Shown here: positions 29,318 to 35,986 of the stretch, piece after piece
Numbering within the stretch: position 1 is the first letter of the stretch
Layout: every line of letters begins with the position of its first letter
From: an uncultured Geobacteraceae bacterium
GTDB taxonomy: Bacteria; Desulfobacterota; Desulfuromonadia; Geobacterales; Pseudopelobacteraceae
Direction: 5' to 3'
NCBI GenBank assembly: GCA_903901875.1
Contig: CAIUSO010000151.1
Location: 38,987-102,986, forward strand
DNA: 64,000 nucleotides
Program-made: the position numbers and the translations under genes
The notes under the pieces: model-generated
What the model saw: the letters and a program-made list of their open reading frames with translations, nothing else
Database searches by the model: none
Told to the model about the DNA's origin: nothing

Positions 29318-29569
29318 CTACGCAGTAACGTGTATCCCCTTGGCCGTTTTCCCCGTGACATTCCCCGCCAGTGCCTGCGAAGGAGACCCTCCCCCACCTG
29401 CCAGCTTCTGCAATGCCTGCCTGGAGATTGTTACCGTATCGGTCTTGGACGCCTGAACAGATTTCAAAGCATCCTGTTTTACCTGAGGAGCAGCCGTAGC
29501 CACGTCCAACCTGACCTGCGGATTTACCTGCCCTTGATTCACACCATACTGAGAAATAGTATTCAACAT
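29318..29569 (-). CDS. Small protein of unknown function in a sigma-28 transcript
   Basis: 83 residues: MLNTISQYGVNQGQVNPQVR at the start, then an Ala/Gln/Lys-rich stretch, the segment DTVTISRQALQKLAGGG and a glycine-rich end. No signal peptide or membrane helix. DTVTIS+xAL-type segments recur in small Geobacter proteins near motility genes (recollection). GGAGG stands 5 bases before the ATG at 29569; a GTG six bases earlier is also in frame. A good sigma-28 promoter lies 36 bases upstream. I do not know the function. Confidence 0.7.
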   Translation of the reverse strand: MLNTISQYGVNQGQVNPQVRLDVATAAPQVKQDALKSVQASKTDTVTISRQALQKLAGGGGSPSQALAGNVTGKTAKGIHVTA

Positions 29570-29604
29570 ACCCACCTCCAGTTAAACTCCACCTCTTATC
29601 ATCA

Positions 29605-29631
29605 CTATCGGCACATCTCAAAAATACTTGA
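29605..29631 (-). promoter_or_regulatory. Sigma-28 (FliA) promoter
   Basis: Minus strand TCAAGTAT, 11-base spacer, GCCGATAG; the family consensus is TAAAGTTT-N11-GCCGATAA, so 6 of 8 and 7 of 8 positions match with exact spacing. Predicted start is about 30 bases before the ATG at 29569. It places the small protein and the FlaG-like gene in the late flagellar regulon. Confidence 0.75.
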
Positions 29632-29672
29632 AAGAAAAATATATTAAAATAGCCTCATCATAATATAAAGAA

Positions 29673-29858
29673 CTACCTTTCGTTATCGTGCTTTCTCACA
29701 CAGGTAACATCATACGGTTTGCCCCTGAAATCCTTCATGTACGTATAGAGCATTCCCGCCTCGGTACATTTGTTGATTTTTGCGTCCAGCTCTTCCTGAC
29801 TGACGTTGGAGCATGCTCCCAGTAACAGTGCCAAAATAAGAACGGTCATCGTTTTCAT
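29673..29858 (-). CDS. Small lipoprotein
   Basis: 61 residues. A signal peptide (MKTMTVLILALLLGAC) ends in the lipobox LLGAC, so the mature chain begins at cysteine 16 and is lipid-anchored. The remaining 45 residues (EELDAKINKCTEAGMLYTYM..YDVTCVRKHDN) contain two further cysteines that could form a disulfide. AAGGAGATATC precedes the ATG. Function unknown; it stands between the sigma-28 unit and the oppositely oriented kinase gene. The next 288 bases to 30147 hold no gene that I can support. Confidence 0.8.
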   Translation of the reverse strand: MKTMTVLILALLLGACSNVSQEELDAKINKCTEAGMLYTYMKDFRGKPYDVTCVRKHDNER

Positions 29859-30146
29859 AAAGATATCTCCTTAATCAATTAATAATATATGGCCTTCATA
29901 CCGACCGATGCTCCATTAATACCACAAATCCATCTCTGTGCAACTGCTATTTCAAATGGTGGCATTGCATTACATGTGTTCACATTTTGGGGAGTGCGCC
30001 TCGATAGTACCTGACTTCAAAAATGTTGCACTGGCTAAAACATACCATGACTCATGTCGAGCAATGTGATAATTTGGCGCACATCCTTTTTATATCTGCA
30101 TGAAATGAGTACGCATGAACCGGATACGGTTGTGAGGAGGTACCTG

Positions 30147-32087
30147 GTGAAAGAAAGATTTATCCAGTTCTATTTTGCGCTTTCCTTGCGCACCCACCTG
30201 ATTCTGCTCGCAATCCTGCTGGCAATCCCCACAATTATACTTATCTTGCATTCAGGAATTTCCCAGCGTGAGGAAGCGATTCATAAGGGGCAGGGAGAGG
30301 CCCGCCGGCTTGTCAACACCATCTCAATGGAGCAATACAACCTGACCGGAGACGTGGAACAGCTACTGGTCGCACTGGCACAGATTCCCGATATCCGAGA
30401 ACATCGTACAAAATCGGCCAATGCCATGCTGGGGAAAATCCTCAGGGACAGCCCCCATTTTGGCAATATCGTTGTTGCCGAACCTGACGGAACCATTTGG
30501 GCCAGCGGACTTACGACAACCCTCACATTGTCTCTGAAAGAAAAACGTTCTTTTCAAAATGCACTGAAAACAAAAAAATTCTCCTCCGGCGAGTATACAG
30601 TGGGGTCCATTTCCGGCAAGCCCACCTTTGGCTTTGCCTATCCGCTGCTAAACGAACAGGGAGAAGTGGAACTCGTCATGGCGGCCATTGTCAATTTCGA
30701 TTTTTACAACTCGCTGCTTAGCCAAAATGATTTGGCAAAGGACATTTCGTTTAGTTTTATCGATAGAAACGGAGTTATTGTCCATAGAAACAGCTTCGTT
30801 GAACGGTATGTGGGCAAAAAAATCGAGGACGGGGCCTTTCAGCGCATGAAGAGTGGACCATCCAAGGACACCCATACTGAAACAGACAATTCAGGCATCG
30901 ACCAGATTGTTTCCTATCGGGCCATGAGACTTCCCGGTGAGCAGTATCCGTACCTCTATATACGTGCCACCATGCCAACGAAACGGGCACTGGAAAAGGC
31001 ACTGCGCGCAGAGCTGATTAACATTGCCATTCTCTCCCCCCTGCTGCTGATAGCTATTGCTACGGCTATCCCCATCGCTGACCACTGTTTCATCAGACGT
31101 ATTAATAAACTTCGGGATGCCGCCCTCCGCCTTGCATCGGGTGATCTCCAGGTGAGGGCTTCGGATTCCGTACGTGGTGGCGAGTTAGGAGAACTTGCTC
31201 TTGCTTTCGACACCATGGCTCACCAACTGGCCGAAAGGGAACATATTCTGTCACAGAGCCAACGGGAACTGCACAACCTGAATGAGAGCCTGGCAAAAAG
31301 AGTTGATGCGGAAACGGAGAAGCGACTGACCCATGAACGCCTGCTGGCACGCCACGCTCGACTGGCGGCTATCGGCGAAATGATCGGAGCCATCGCCCAC
31401 CAGTGGCGTCAGCCACTTGCCACACTCGGAGCCACCATTCAAGGCATTCGCATGGCGTGGGAAACCAACTGTATTGACGATACCTTTATGGAAACAGCCG
31501 AGCTCGATGCACAGGCGCAGATCTACCATATGTCAGACACCATCGAAGGTTTCAGAAATTTTTTCCGTCCGGAAAAAATGGTGGAACAGATTGATATCAG
31601 GAAAGTTGTTGCCGATGTGGTTCCGCTGGTTATTTCACAATTTTCTGATTCCGGAGTCGCCTTGGAAGTGACTGACAACACCGATGAAACCATCTTTAAA
31701 ATCAGCGGTTATCAGAACGAGCTGAAGCAGTCCATTCTCAACCTGGTCAGCAACTCCCTCGACTCTATTTTGGAAAGAAGACTCACTTCCGGCAAAACCG
31801 ATGCAGCAGGCCGGGTTACCATCTCACTCGGCAACACGGAGGATACGGCGGTCATCCAGGTGCAAGATAATGGTTGCGGTATTCCGGCAGAGTTCTCCGA
31901 AAAGGTCTTTGAGCCTTATTTTACCAGCAAGTCCTCGAACAAGGGGACCGGAATCGGGCTTTACATGTCAAGGCTGATCGTTGAAGAAAGCATGGGGGGA
32001 CGTCTGAGCTACACCAGCGGAACGGAGGGAACCATTTTTAAAATTGAATTGGTAAGGAATTCCTCCGAGGGAGAGAATAATGGATAA
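30147..32087 (+). CDS. Membrane sensor histidine kinase (Cache-HAMP-HisKA-HATPase)
   Basis: 646 residues. Order: TM1 (about 14-33), a periplasmic sensor of about 250 residues with Cache-like features (VVAEPDGTIWAS, FSFIDRNGVIVHRN), TM2 (about 285-310), HAMP, a coiled coil, a HisKA variant (H in MIGAIAHQWRQPL), and HATPase_c (NLVSNSLDSI, GCGIP, KGTGIGLYMS). The HQWRQPL phospho-acceptor type is frequent in delta- and epsilon-proteobacterial kinases. The frame is open 93 bases earlier, but GGAGG lies 6 bases before the GTG at 30147. It overlaps the regulator gene by 8 bases. Confidence 0.9.
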   Translation: MKERFIQFYFALSLRTHLILLAILLAIPTIILILHSGISQREEAIHKGQGEARRLVNTISMEQYNLTGDVEQLLVALAQIPDIREHRTKSANAMLGKILRDSPHFGNIVVAEPDGTIWASGLTTTLTLSLKEKRSFQNALKTKKFSSGEYTVGSISGKPTFGFAYPLLNEQGEVELVMAAIVNFDFYNSLLSQNDLAKDISFSFIDRNGVIVHRNSFVERYVGKKIEDGAFQRMKSGPSKDTHTETDNSGIDQIVSYRAMRLPGEQYPYLYIRATMPTKRALEKALRAELINIAILSPLLLIAIATAIPIADHCFIRRINKLRDAALRLASGDLQVRASDSVRGGELGELALAFDTMAHQLAEREHILSQSQRELHNLNESLAKRVDAETEKRLTHERLLARHARLAAIGEMIGAIAHQWRQPLATLGATIQGIRMAWETNCIDDTFMETAELDAQAQIYHMSDTIEGFRNFFRPEKMVEQIDIRKVVADVVPLVISQFSDSGVALEVTDNTDETIFKISGYQNELKQSILNLVSNSLDSILERRLTSGKTDAAGRVTISLGNTEDTAVIQVQDNGCGIPAEFSEKVFEPYFTSKSSNKGTGIGLYMSRLIVEESMGGRLSYTSGTEGTIFKIELVRNSSEGENNG

Positions 32088-33429
32088 CAAGCTGCCGCTC
32101 ACAGTTCTCTATGTTGAGGATGAACCAAAGTTGAATGAGCGCATCTGCATTGTACTCAGAATGCACTTCACCTCTGTCATCACTGCGGAAAATGGTCGTG
32201 AAGGTTTGGAAATCTGCCTCCGCGAGCAACCGGACATTGTGGTCAGTGACATTAAAATGCCCATTATGGACGGACTGGAAATGACGGCCCGGATCCGGCA
32301 GAATACATCCGATGTACCGATTATTCTCACAACGGCATTCACGGAAACCGAATATCTGCTGAGGGCCATTGAGCTTGGCGTGTGCGCCTATGTCAGAAAA
32401 CCCCTGGATTGCCGCCAACTCATTGAAACCATAACCCGCGCAGCCGGTCCCATTCTTCAGAAAAGAGAACTTGAGACAATTCGACGGGGGGAACAATCCT
32501 CACTGGAGCTGCTGATAGGGGCCAGCCCCGCAATGCAGAAGGTGATACATCAGGCACGTCGCATTGCCAACACGGACTATTCAATCTTGATACAGGGAGA
32601 AACCGGCGTTGGCAAATCGCGGCTCGCTTCAATCATTCACGGGCTGAGCAATCGTAAGAACAGGAGATTTATTCCGGTTACTCTGGGCACACTGTCGGAA
32701 ACGCTGGTGGAAAGCCAGCTTTTTGGCCACGTCAGGGGTGCTTTTACCGGAGCCGTCTCTGCCGCAAAAGGTCTTTTTGAAGAGGCCGATGGCGGCACGA
32801 TTTTTCTTGATGACGTGGACTGTGCCTCTCCAACCATCCAGGCCAAGATTCTCCAAGTGGTCGAGCAAAAACAATTTTATCCCGTTGGAGCAACAAAACC
32901 GGTCGCTGTTGATATCCGGATCATTACCGCCAGCAATCGGGATCTGTACAGTGAAGTCAATGCCGGCAATTTCAGGGAAGATCTCTATTATCGGCTCAAC
33001 GATCTGGTTATTACCCTCCCCCCACTCCGTGAACGGAGGGAAGACATCCCTGAAATGGCCCGGACGTTCCTCAATGACATTTCTAATGAGCGTGGCAGGT
33101 CAGTGCCCCGTTTGACTCCAGAGGCACTATTCATACTTCACAATCACCCCTGGCCCGGCAATGTCAGGGAGTTACGAAGTGTGATGAAGAGGGGGGCACT
33201 CTTTGCAGAGGAATATATTTCCGGAAATGATTTGGCTTCCGTGATCGGCACTCCCCAAGGCCAGAGTCAAAATCCACAGACAGCCAACCGATTAACCCTT
33301 GATGAAATCAAGCGCCAGGCAGTGAATCAGGCACTTGAAGCCACAGGTGGCAAAAAAATGGAGGCGGCTCGTCTGCTCGATGTTGATTATGGTAGCTTCA
33401 AACGAATGCTTGAAAAATATCAGAGTTAG
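32080..33429 (+). CDS. NtrC-family sigma-54-dependent response regulator
   Basis: 449 residues: receiver (about 5-120, with D in VVSDIKMPIMDG), AAA+ domain (GETGVGKS Walker A, GAFTGA sigma-54 contact loop in HVRGAFTGAVSA, GGTIFLDDVD Walker B) and a Fis-type helix-turn-helix (ATGGKKMEAARLLDVDYGSFKRMLEKY). It should open sigma-54 holoenzyme promoters when phosphorylated by the overlapping upstream kinase. A strong sigma-54 promoter lies 302 bases after its stop (see 33731-33746) and is the obvious candidate target. Confidence 0.95.
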   Translation: MDNKLPLTVLYVEDEPKLNERICIVLRMHFTSVITAENGREGLEICLREQPDIVVSDIKMPIMDGLEMTARIRQNTSDVPIILTTAFTETEYLLRAIELGVCAYVRKPLDCRQLIETITRAAGPILQKRELETIRRGEQSSLELLIGASPAMQKVIHQARRIANTDYSILIQGETGVGKSRLASIIHGLSNRKNRRFIPVTLGTLSETLVESQLFGHVRGAFTGAVSAAKGLFEEADGGTIFLDDVDCASPTIQAKILQVVEQKQFYPVGATKPVAVDIRIITASNRDLYSEVNAGNFREDLYYRLNDLVITLPPLRERREDIPEMARTFLNDISNERGRSVPRLTPEALFILHNHPWPGNVRELRSVMKRGALFAEEYISGNDLASVIGTPQGQSQNPQTANRLTLDEIKRQAVNQALEATGGKKMEAARLLDVDYGSFKRMLEKYQS

Positions 33430-33436
33430 ACATAAC

Positions 33437-33616
33437 GTCGTCCGGTTAGTTTTTTGCGTGAGGCCACTGTTCGCCCTCATCCGCCCTGACGGGCACCTTC
33501 TCCCAGAGGGAGAAGGAAAAAAACGCAACCCTTCTCCCCCCCGGGAGAAGGTGGCCGAAGGCCGGATGAGGAGATAAGGCAACGTTTTTCGCCACGCAAT
33601 TTTCTAACCGGACAAC
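33437..33616. repeat. MITE-like element with 24-bp terminal inverted repeats (180 bp)
   Basis: The ends, 33437-33460 and 33593-33616, are inverted copies matching at 19 of 24 positions: both begin GTyGTCCGGTTAG and end TTGCGTG. Inside is a second inverted layer: CCTCATCCGsCC at both sides and CACCTTCTCCC...GGGAGAAGGTG around the centre, with small hairpins (CCGCCCTGACGGGC; GGCCGAAGGCC). No coding frame spans it. The inner sequence resembles a dispersed palindrome I recall from many proteobacterial genomes. It sits directly after the NtrC-type regulator gene. Confidence 0.75.
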
Positions 33617-33730
33617 ACTGAGTTAGCTCTTCATTTTACCCACCCCTCCCTCTTCACAACTCCTCATTTTGCACACCAGAACAGTACTGACGAATACCAT
33701 AATACGTGTGAATTCAGCTCATTACATTTA

Positions 33731-33746
33731 TGGCACACCTATTGCT
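33731..33746 (+). promoter_or_regulatory. Sigma-54 promoter (-24/-12)
   Basis: TGGCAC, five bases, TTGCT: GG and GC are exactly 10 bases apart, matching the consensus TGGCAC-N5-TTGCW fully. Predicted start near 33758, about 34 bases before the ATG of the Cys-rich small gene. It points into the cluster of four small genes at 33792-34796 and lies downstream of an NtrC-type regulator gene. Confidence 0.8.
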
Positions 33747-33791
33747 GTACTAATCCCAAGTAAAAGTATTTGTTTACCAGTCAGGGTATCC

Positions 33792-33998
33792 ATGAAAAGC
33801 ACTATTATGACCGGTATAGCCGATGGTGACGGCATTATGAACAGGGGGCCACTCTGCAGCTATTTAACGGAGCCGTTTCCTGAATGCTACTGTAAACAGC
33901 TATCGAGTGCCAACATCCCCAAAATTATCAGATTCTGTGCAGGAGATTTCAAACTCTGTGGCGTGTACTTGAACCACGGGGCGGACAACATACTATAA
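33792..33998 (+). CDS. Small Cys-rich protein of unknown function
   Basis: 68 residues. The middle reads LCSYLTEPFPECYCKQLSSA followed by NIPKIIRFCAGDFKLCGVY; five cysteines are spaced like a metal-binding or Fe-S/zinc cluster. I recall comparable short proteins with a C..YCK...FC..DF..C layout in Geobacter genomes, without known function. The frame is open 123 bases upstream, but the sigma-54 start site lies inside that stretch, so only the ATG at 33792 (with AGGG 6-8 bases ahead) is compatible with that promoter. First gene after the promoter. Confidence 0.6.
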   Translation: MKSTIMTGIADGDGIMNRGPLCSYLTEPFPECYCKQLSSANIPKIIRFCAGDFKLCGVYLNHGADNIL

Positions 33999-34065
33999 CA
34001 GACTTATATAGTGCCATTCTTTAAGCGTAGCCATCTGTTTATACATACAAAAGGAGGTTCACCCC

Positions 34066-34155
34066 ATGTTAGTTTTTTTTGCCATACTGGCACTAGCCCT
34101 GTCCGCCGTTTCTCTGCAATTTTACTGTTACACTCTCTACAGAAAGTCCCACTAG
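34066..34155 (+). CDS. Very small membrane protein (29 aa)
   Basis: A 29-codon frame starting MLVFFAILALALSAVSLQ and ending CYTLYRKSH. One hydrophobic helix (about 2-18) is followed by an aromatic and basic tail. The ribosome site is excellent (AAGGAGG, 8 bases before the ATG), which is the main reason to call this a gene. It lies between the Cys-rich gene and the RHH-like gene, 67 and 22 bases away. Function unknown; single-helix small proteins often modulate larger membrane complexes. Confidence 0.65.
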   Translation: MLVFFAILALALSAVSLQFYCYTLYRKSH

Positions 34156-34177
34156 AAATTGATCGGGGAGCCATTGC

Positions 34178-34378
34178 ATGCCACGAAAGAAAGTTAATCC
34201 ACGCTACCGGGTTGTCTCCGTGCGGCTGAGTGAGTCGGAACATACGTTCCTGAAGGATTTTATATCTGAATCAAAGACAAGTATATCCGAGCTGATGCGA
34301 CAAACGGTTGCATATCTCATGGTGGCTGCTCCGGCGCAAAACCTGATACTACGATCAAAAGAGCTTAACGAACAGTAG
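34178..34378 (+). CDS. Ribbon-helix-helix-like DNA-binding protein
   Basis: 66 residues: RYRVVSVRLSESEHTFLKDFISESKTSISELMRQTVAYLM has the beta-strand (VVSVRLS) plus two-helix pattern of ribbon-helix-helix proteins such as those in mobilisation and antitoxin families. GGGGAG precedes the ATG by 8 bases. No partner toxin or mobilisation gene is present. It may be a local repressor of the small-gene cluster (inference). Confidence 0.7.
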   Translation: MPRKKVNPRYRVVSVRLSESEHTFLKDFISESKTSISELMRQTVAYLMVAAPAQNLILRSKELNEQ

Positions 34379-34466
34379 CTTGGAAACCGGTCACAACGAA
34401 TACACCACGGCACCTAATGAATGACTTATTTTTCTCAAGTAACCAATTATGCAAAGGAGTATTAGC

Positions 34467-34796
34467 ATGATTAAGTCCGAACTTACGCAGGCACTTTCAG
34501 ATTATCGGGGTATCAGCTATCGGGCAGCTGAAAGAATTGTCAATGAGATTTTTGACGGTATGTTTGAAGAACTTGCAGGCGGGGGACGAATCGAAATACG
34601 GGGGTTTGGCAGCTTTACAAACCGGCATTACGACACGTATCAGGGACGAAATCCGAAGACCGGAGAAATAATAACCGTCCGGCCCAAAAAAATCGCCTTT
34701 TTCAAAGTGGGGAAAGAATTGCGGGAGTCCCTGGCCCAATCGACTGATACAGAGCCCCCCGCTCCCACGAACGTAAGGAGCGAGGAGGGTAGCTAA
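34467..34796 (+). CDS. HU/IHF-family DNA-binding protein
   Basis: 109 residues: MIKSELTQALSDYRGISYRAAERIVNEIFDGMFEELAGGGRIEIRGFGSFTNRHYDTYQGRNPKTGEIITVRPKKIAFFKVGKELRESL is a complete HU/IHF fold, with the DNA-intercalating RNPKTGE arm. The RIEIRGFGSF and KELRESL segments resemble IHF beta. A 20-residue acidic/proline tail is extra. AAGGAG precedes the ATG at 34467. IHF-type bending proteins commonly assist sigma-54 promoters, which fits the promoter 700 bases upstream (inference). Confidence 0.9.
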   Translation: MIKSELTQALSDYRGISYRAAERIVNEIFDGMFEELAGGGRIEIRGFGSFTNRHYDTYQGRNPKTGEIITVRPKKIAFFKVGKELRESLAQSTDTEPPAPTNVRSEEGS

Positions 34797-34810
34797 GGTT
34801 TTACGGGCAG

Positions 34811-35986
34811 TTAACGTTCCCGCAGAGAACCCGAAAAGGTCTTATTCAAAGGTTTCGTCAAATAATGCATGACCGTCTGCGTGCCGGTTTTTACTTCAAC
34901 AAGGGCGGTCATTCCCGGTTTTATTTCAATTTTTTTATCTGGTTTCTTTTTGTTATGTTCTGCAATACTTGGCTCATCAATCTCAACATGAACCCGGTAA
35001 TAGACCACCTCGCCTTGCCTGCTTTCCTCGTTAATCGCATCCGGGCTCACATAGGTAACCGTCCCGTTAAAAAAACCGTAAATTGAGGTGTCAAATGCAT
35101 CCAATTTTATGGACGCGACTTGTCCTCCTTTTACGTGGGTCAAATCCACCGGTTTAAGCTTGGCTTCAATGATCAACTTGCTGTCAGTCGGCAACATTTC
35201 CAGGACGACGTCACCCGGCTTGATCTTCGCTCCTGGCGTTGTAAAGGTAATTCTTTTCACAATACCATTTGCCGGAGAGAGTATGTCGGTCCGCTCCACC
35301 ACCGTTGAGCGTTCTGATAAGGCCTGCAACTGGGTGGACAAATCCTCCTCAACCTTTGTCATCTCCGCCTGGGCATCCTGAAAATATTTGTTGCGCCGTG
35401 AATTTATCTGGCCGCTCAACTCGGCAACCTGTCGTTCAAGCCGAATAACTTCGGTCTTCCCGATATCGCCGCTGGCCAAGAGCGGCTTGTTAAGCGCCAG
35501 CTCATCACTGGCAAGCGTATGTACCTGCTCCAGAGACTCTATGTCCATTTTCAGTGCCTGCTGACGCCGGTTAAACAACTCGGTCTGATTTTTCACAAAG
35601 TGCGGATATACCTTGACATCTTCGGGAAACACCAGTGCTTTATTAAAGACTTCTGCGTTCAATCGCACCAGAGCTGCCTTGAGTGCTGCGACCTTCCCCT
35701 TTGAGTCATTCTGGGCAGCAAGGGCCTGATTCCGCTCCAGCTTCACAAGAAGTTGCCCTTTGCGCACGGCCTCCCCCTCCCGTACCAGCAGTTCGGAGAT
35801 GACCCCATCACTCGCACTCTGGACCATCTGGGTTCGCGCCATTGCTATAACCTGTCCCCGCGCGGTCGACACGATATCCAGTTCGGACCTGCCAGCCCAT
35901 ACAAGAAAAATGACAATAAGTGTCACAGACATAAGCAGGACCACGTACGGCCAGCTTCCCCGCGTTCGTTTCGTATCATGCACCAT
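34811..35986 (-). CDS. Type I secretion membrane-fusion protein (HlyD/LapC-like)
   Basis: 391 residues: a short cytoplasmic start, one membrane helix (about 15-30), an N-terminal lipoyl half (GQVIAMARTQMVQSASDGVISELLVREGEAVRKGQLL), a long alpha-hairpin coiled coil (about 95-235), the second lipoyl half (ILSPANGIVKRITFTTPGAKIKPGDVVLEMLP) and a beta-barrel with the terminal KPGMTALVEVKTG signature. It bridges the ABC pump and TolC. Last gene of the OGT-TolC-ABC-HlyD operon, overlapping the ABC gene by 11 bases; it converges on the HU-like gene 14 bases away. Confidence 0.95.
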   Translation of the reverse strand: MVHDTKRTRGSWPYVVLLMSVTLIVIFLVWAGRSELDIVSTARGQVIAMARTQMVQSASDGVISELLVREGEAVRKGQLLVKLERNQALAAQNDSKGKVAALKAALVRLNAEVFNKALVFPEDVKVYPHFVKNQTELFNRRQQALKMDIESLEQVHTLASDELALNKPLLASGDIGKTEVIRLERQVAELSGQINSRRNKYFQDAQAEMTKVEEDLSTQLQALSERSTVVERTDILSPANGIVKRITFTTPGAKIKPGDVVLEMLPTDSKLIIEAKLKPVDLTHVKGGQVASIKLDAFDTSIYGFFNGTVTYVSPDAINEESRQGEVVYYRVHVEIDEPSIAEHNKKKPDKKIEIKPGMTALVEVKTGTQTVMHYLTKPLNKTFSGSLRER

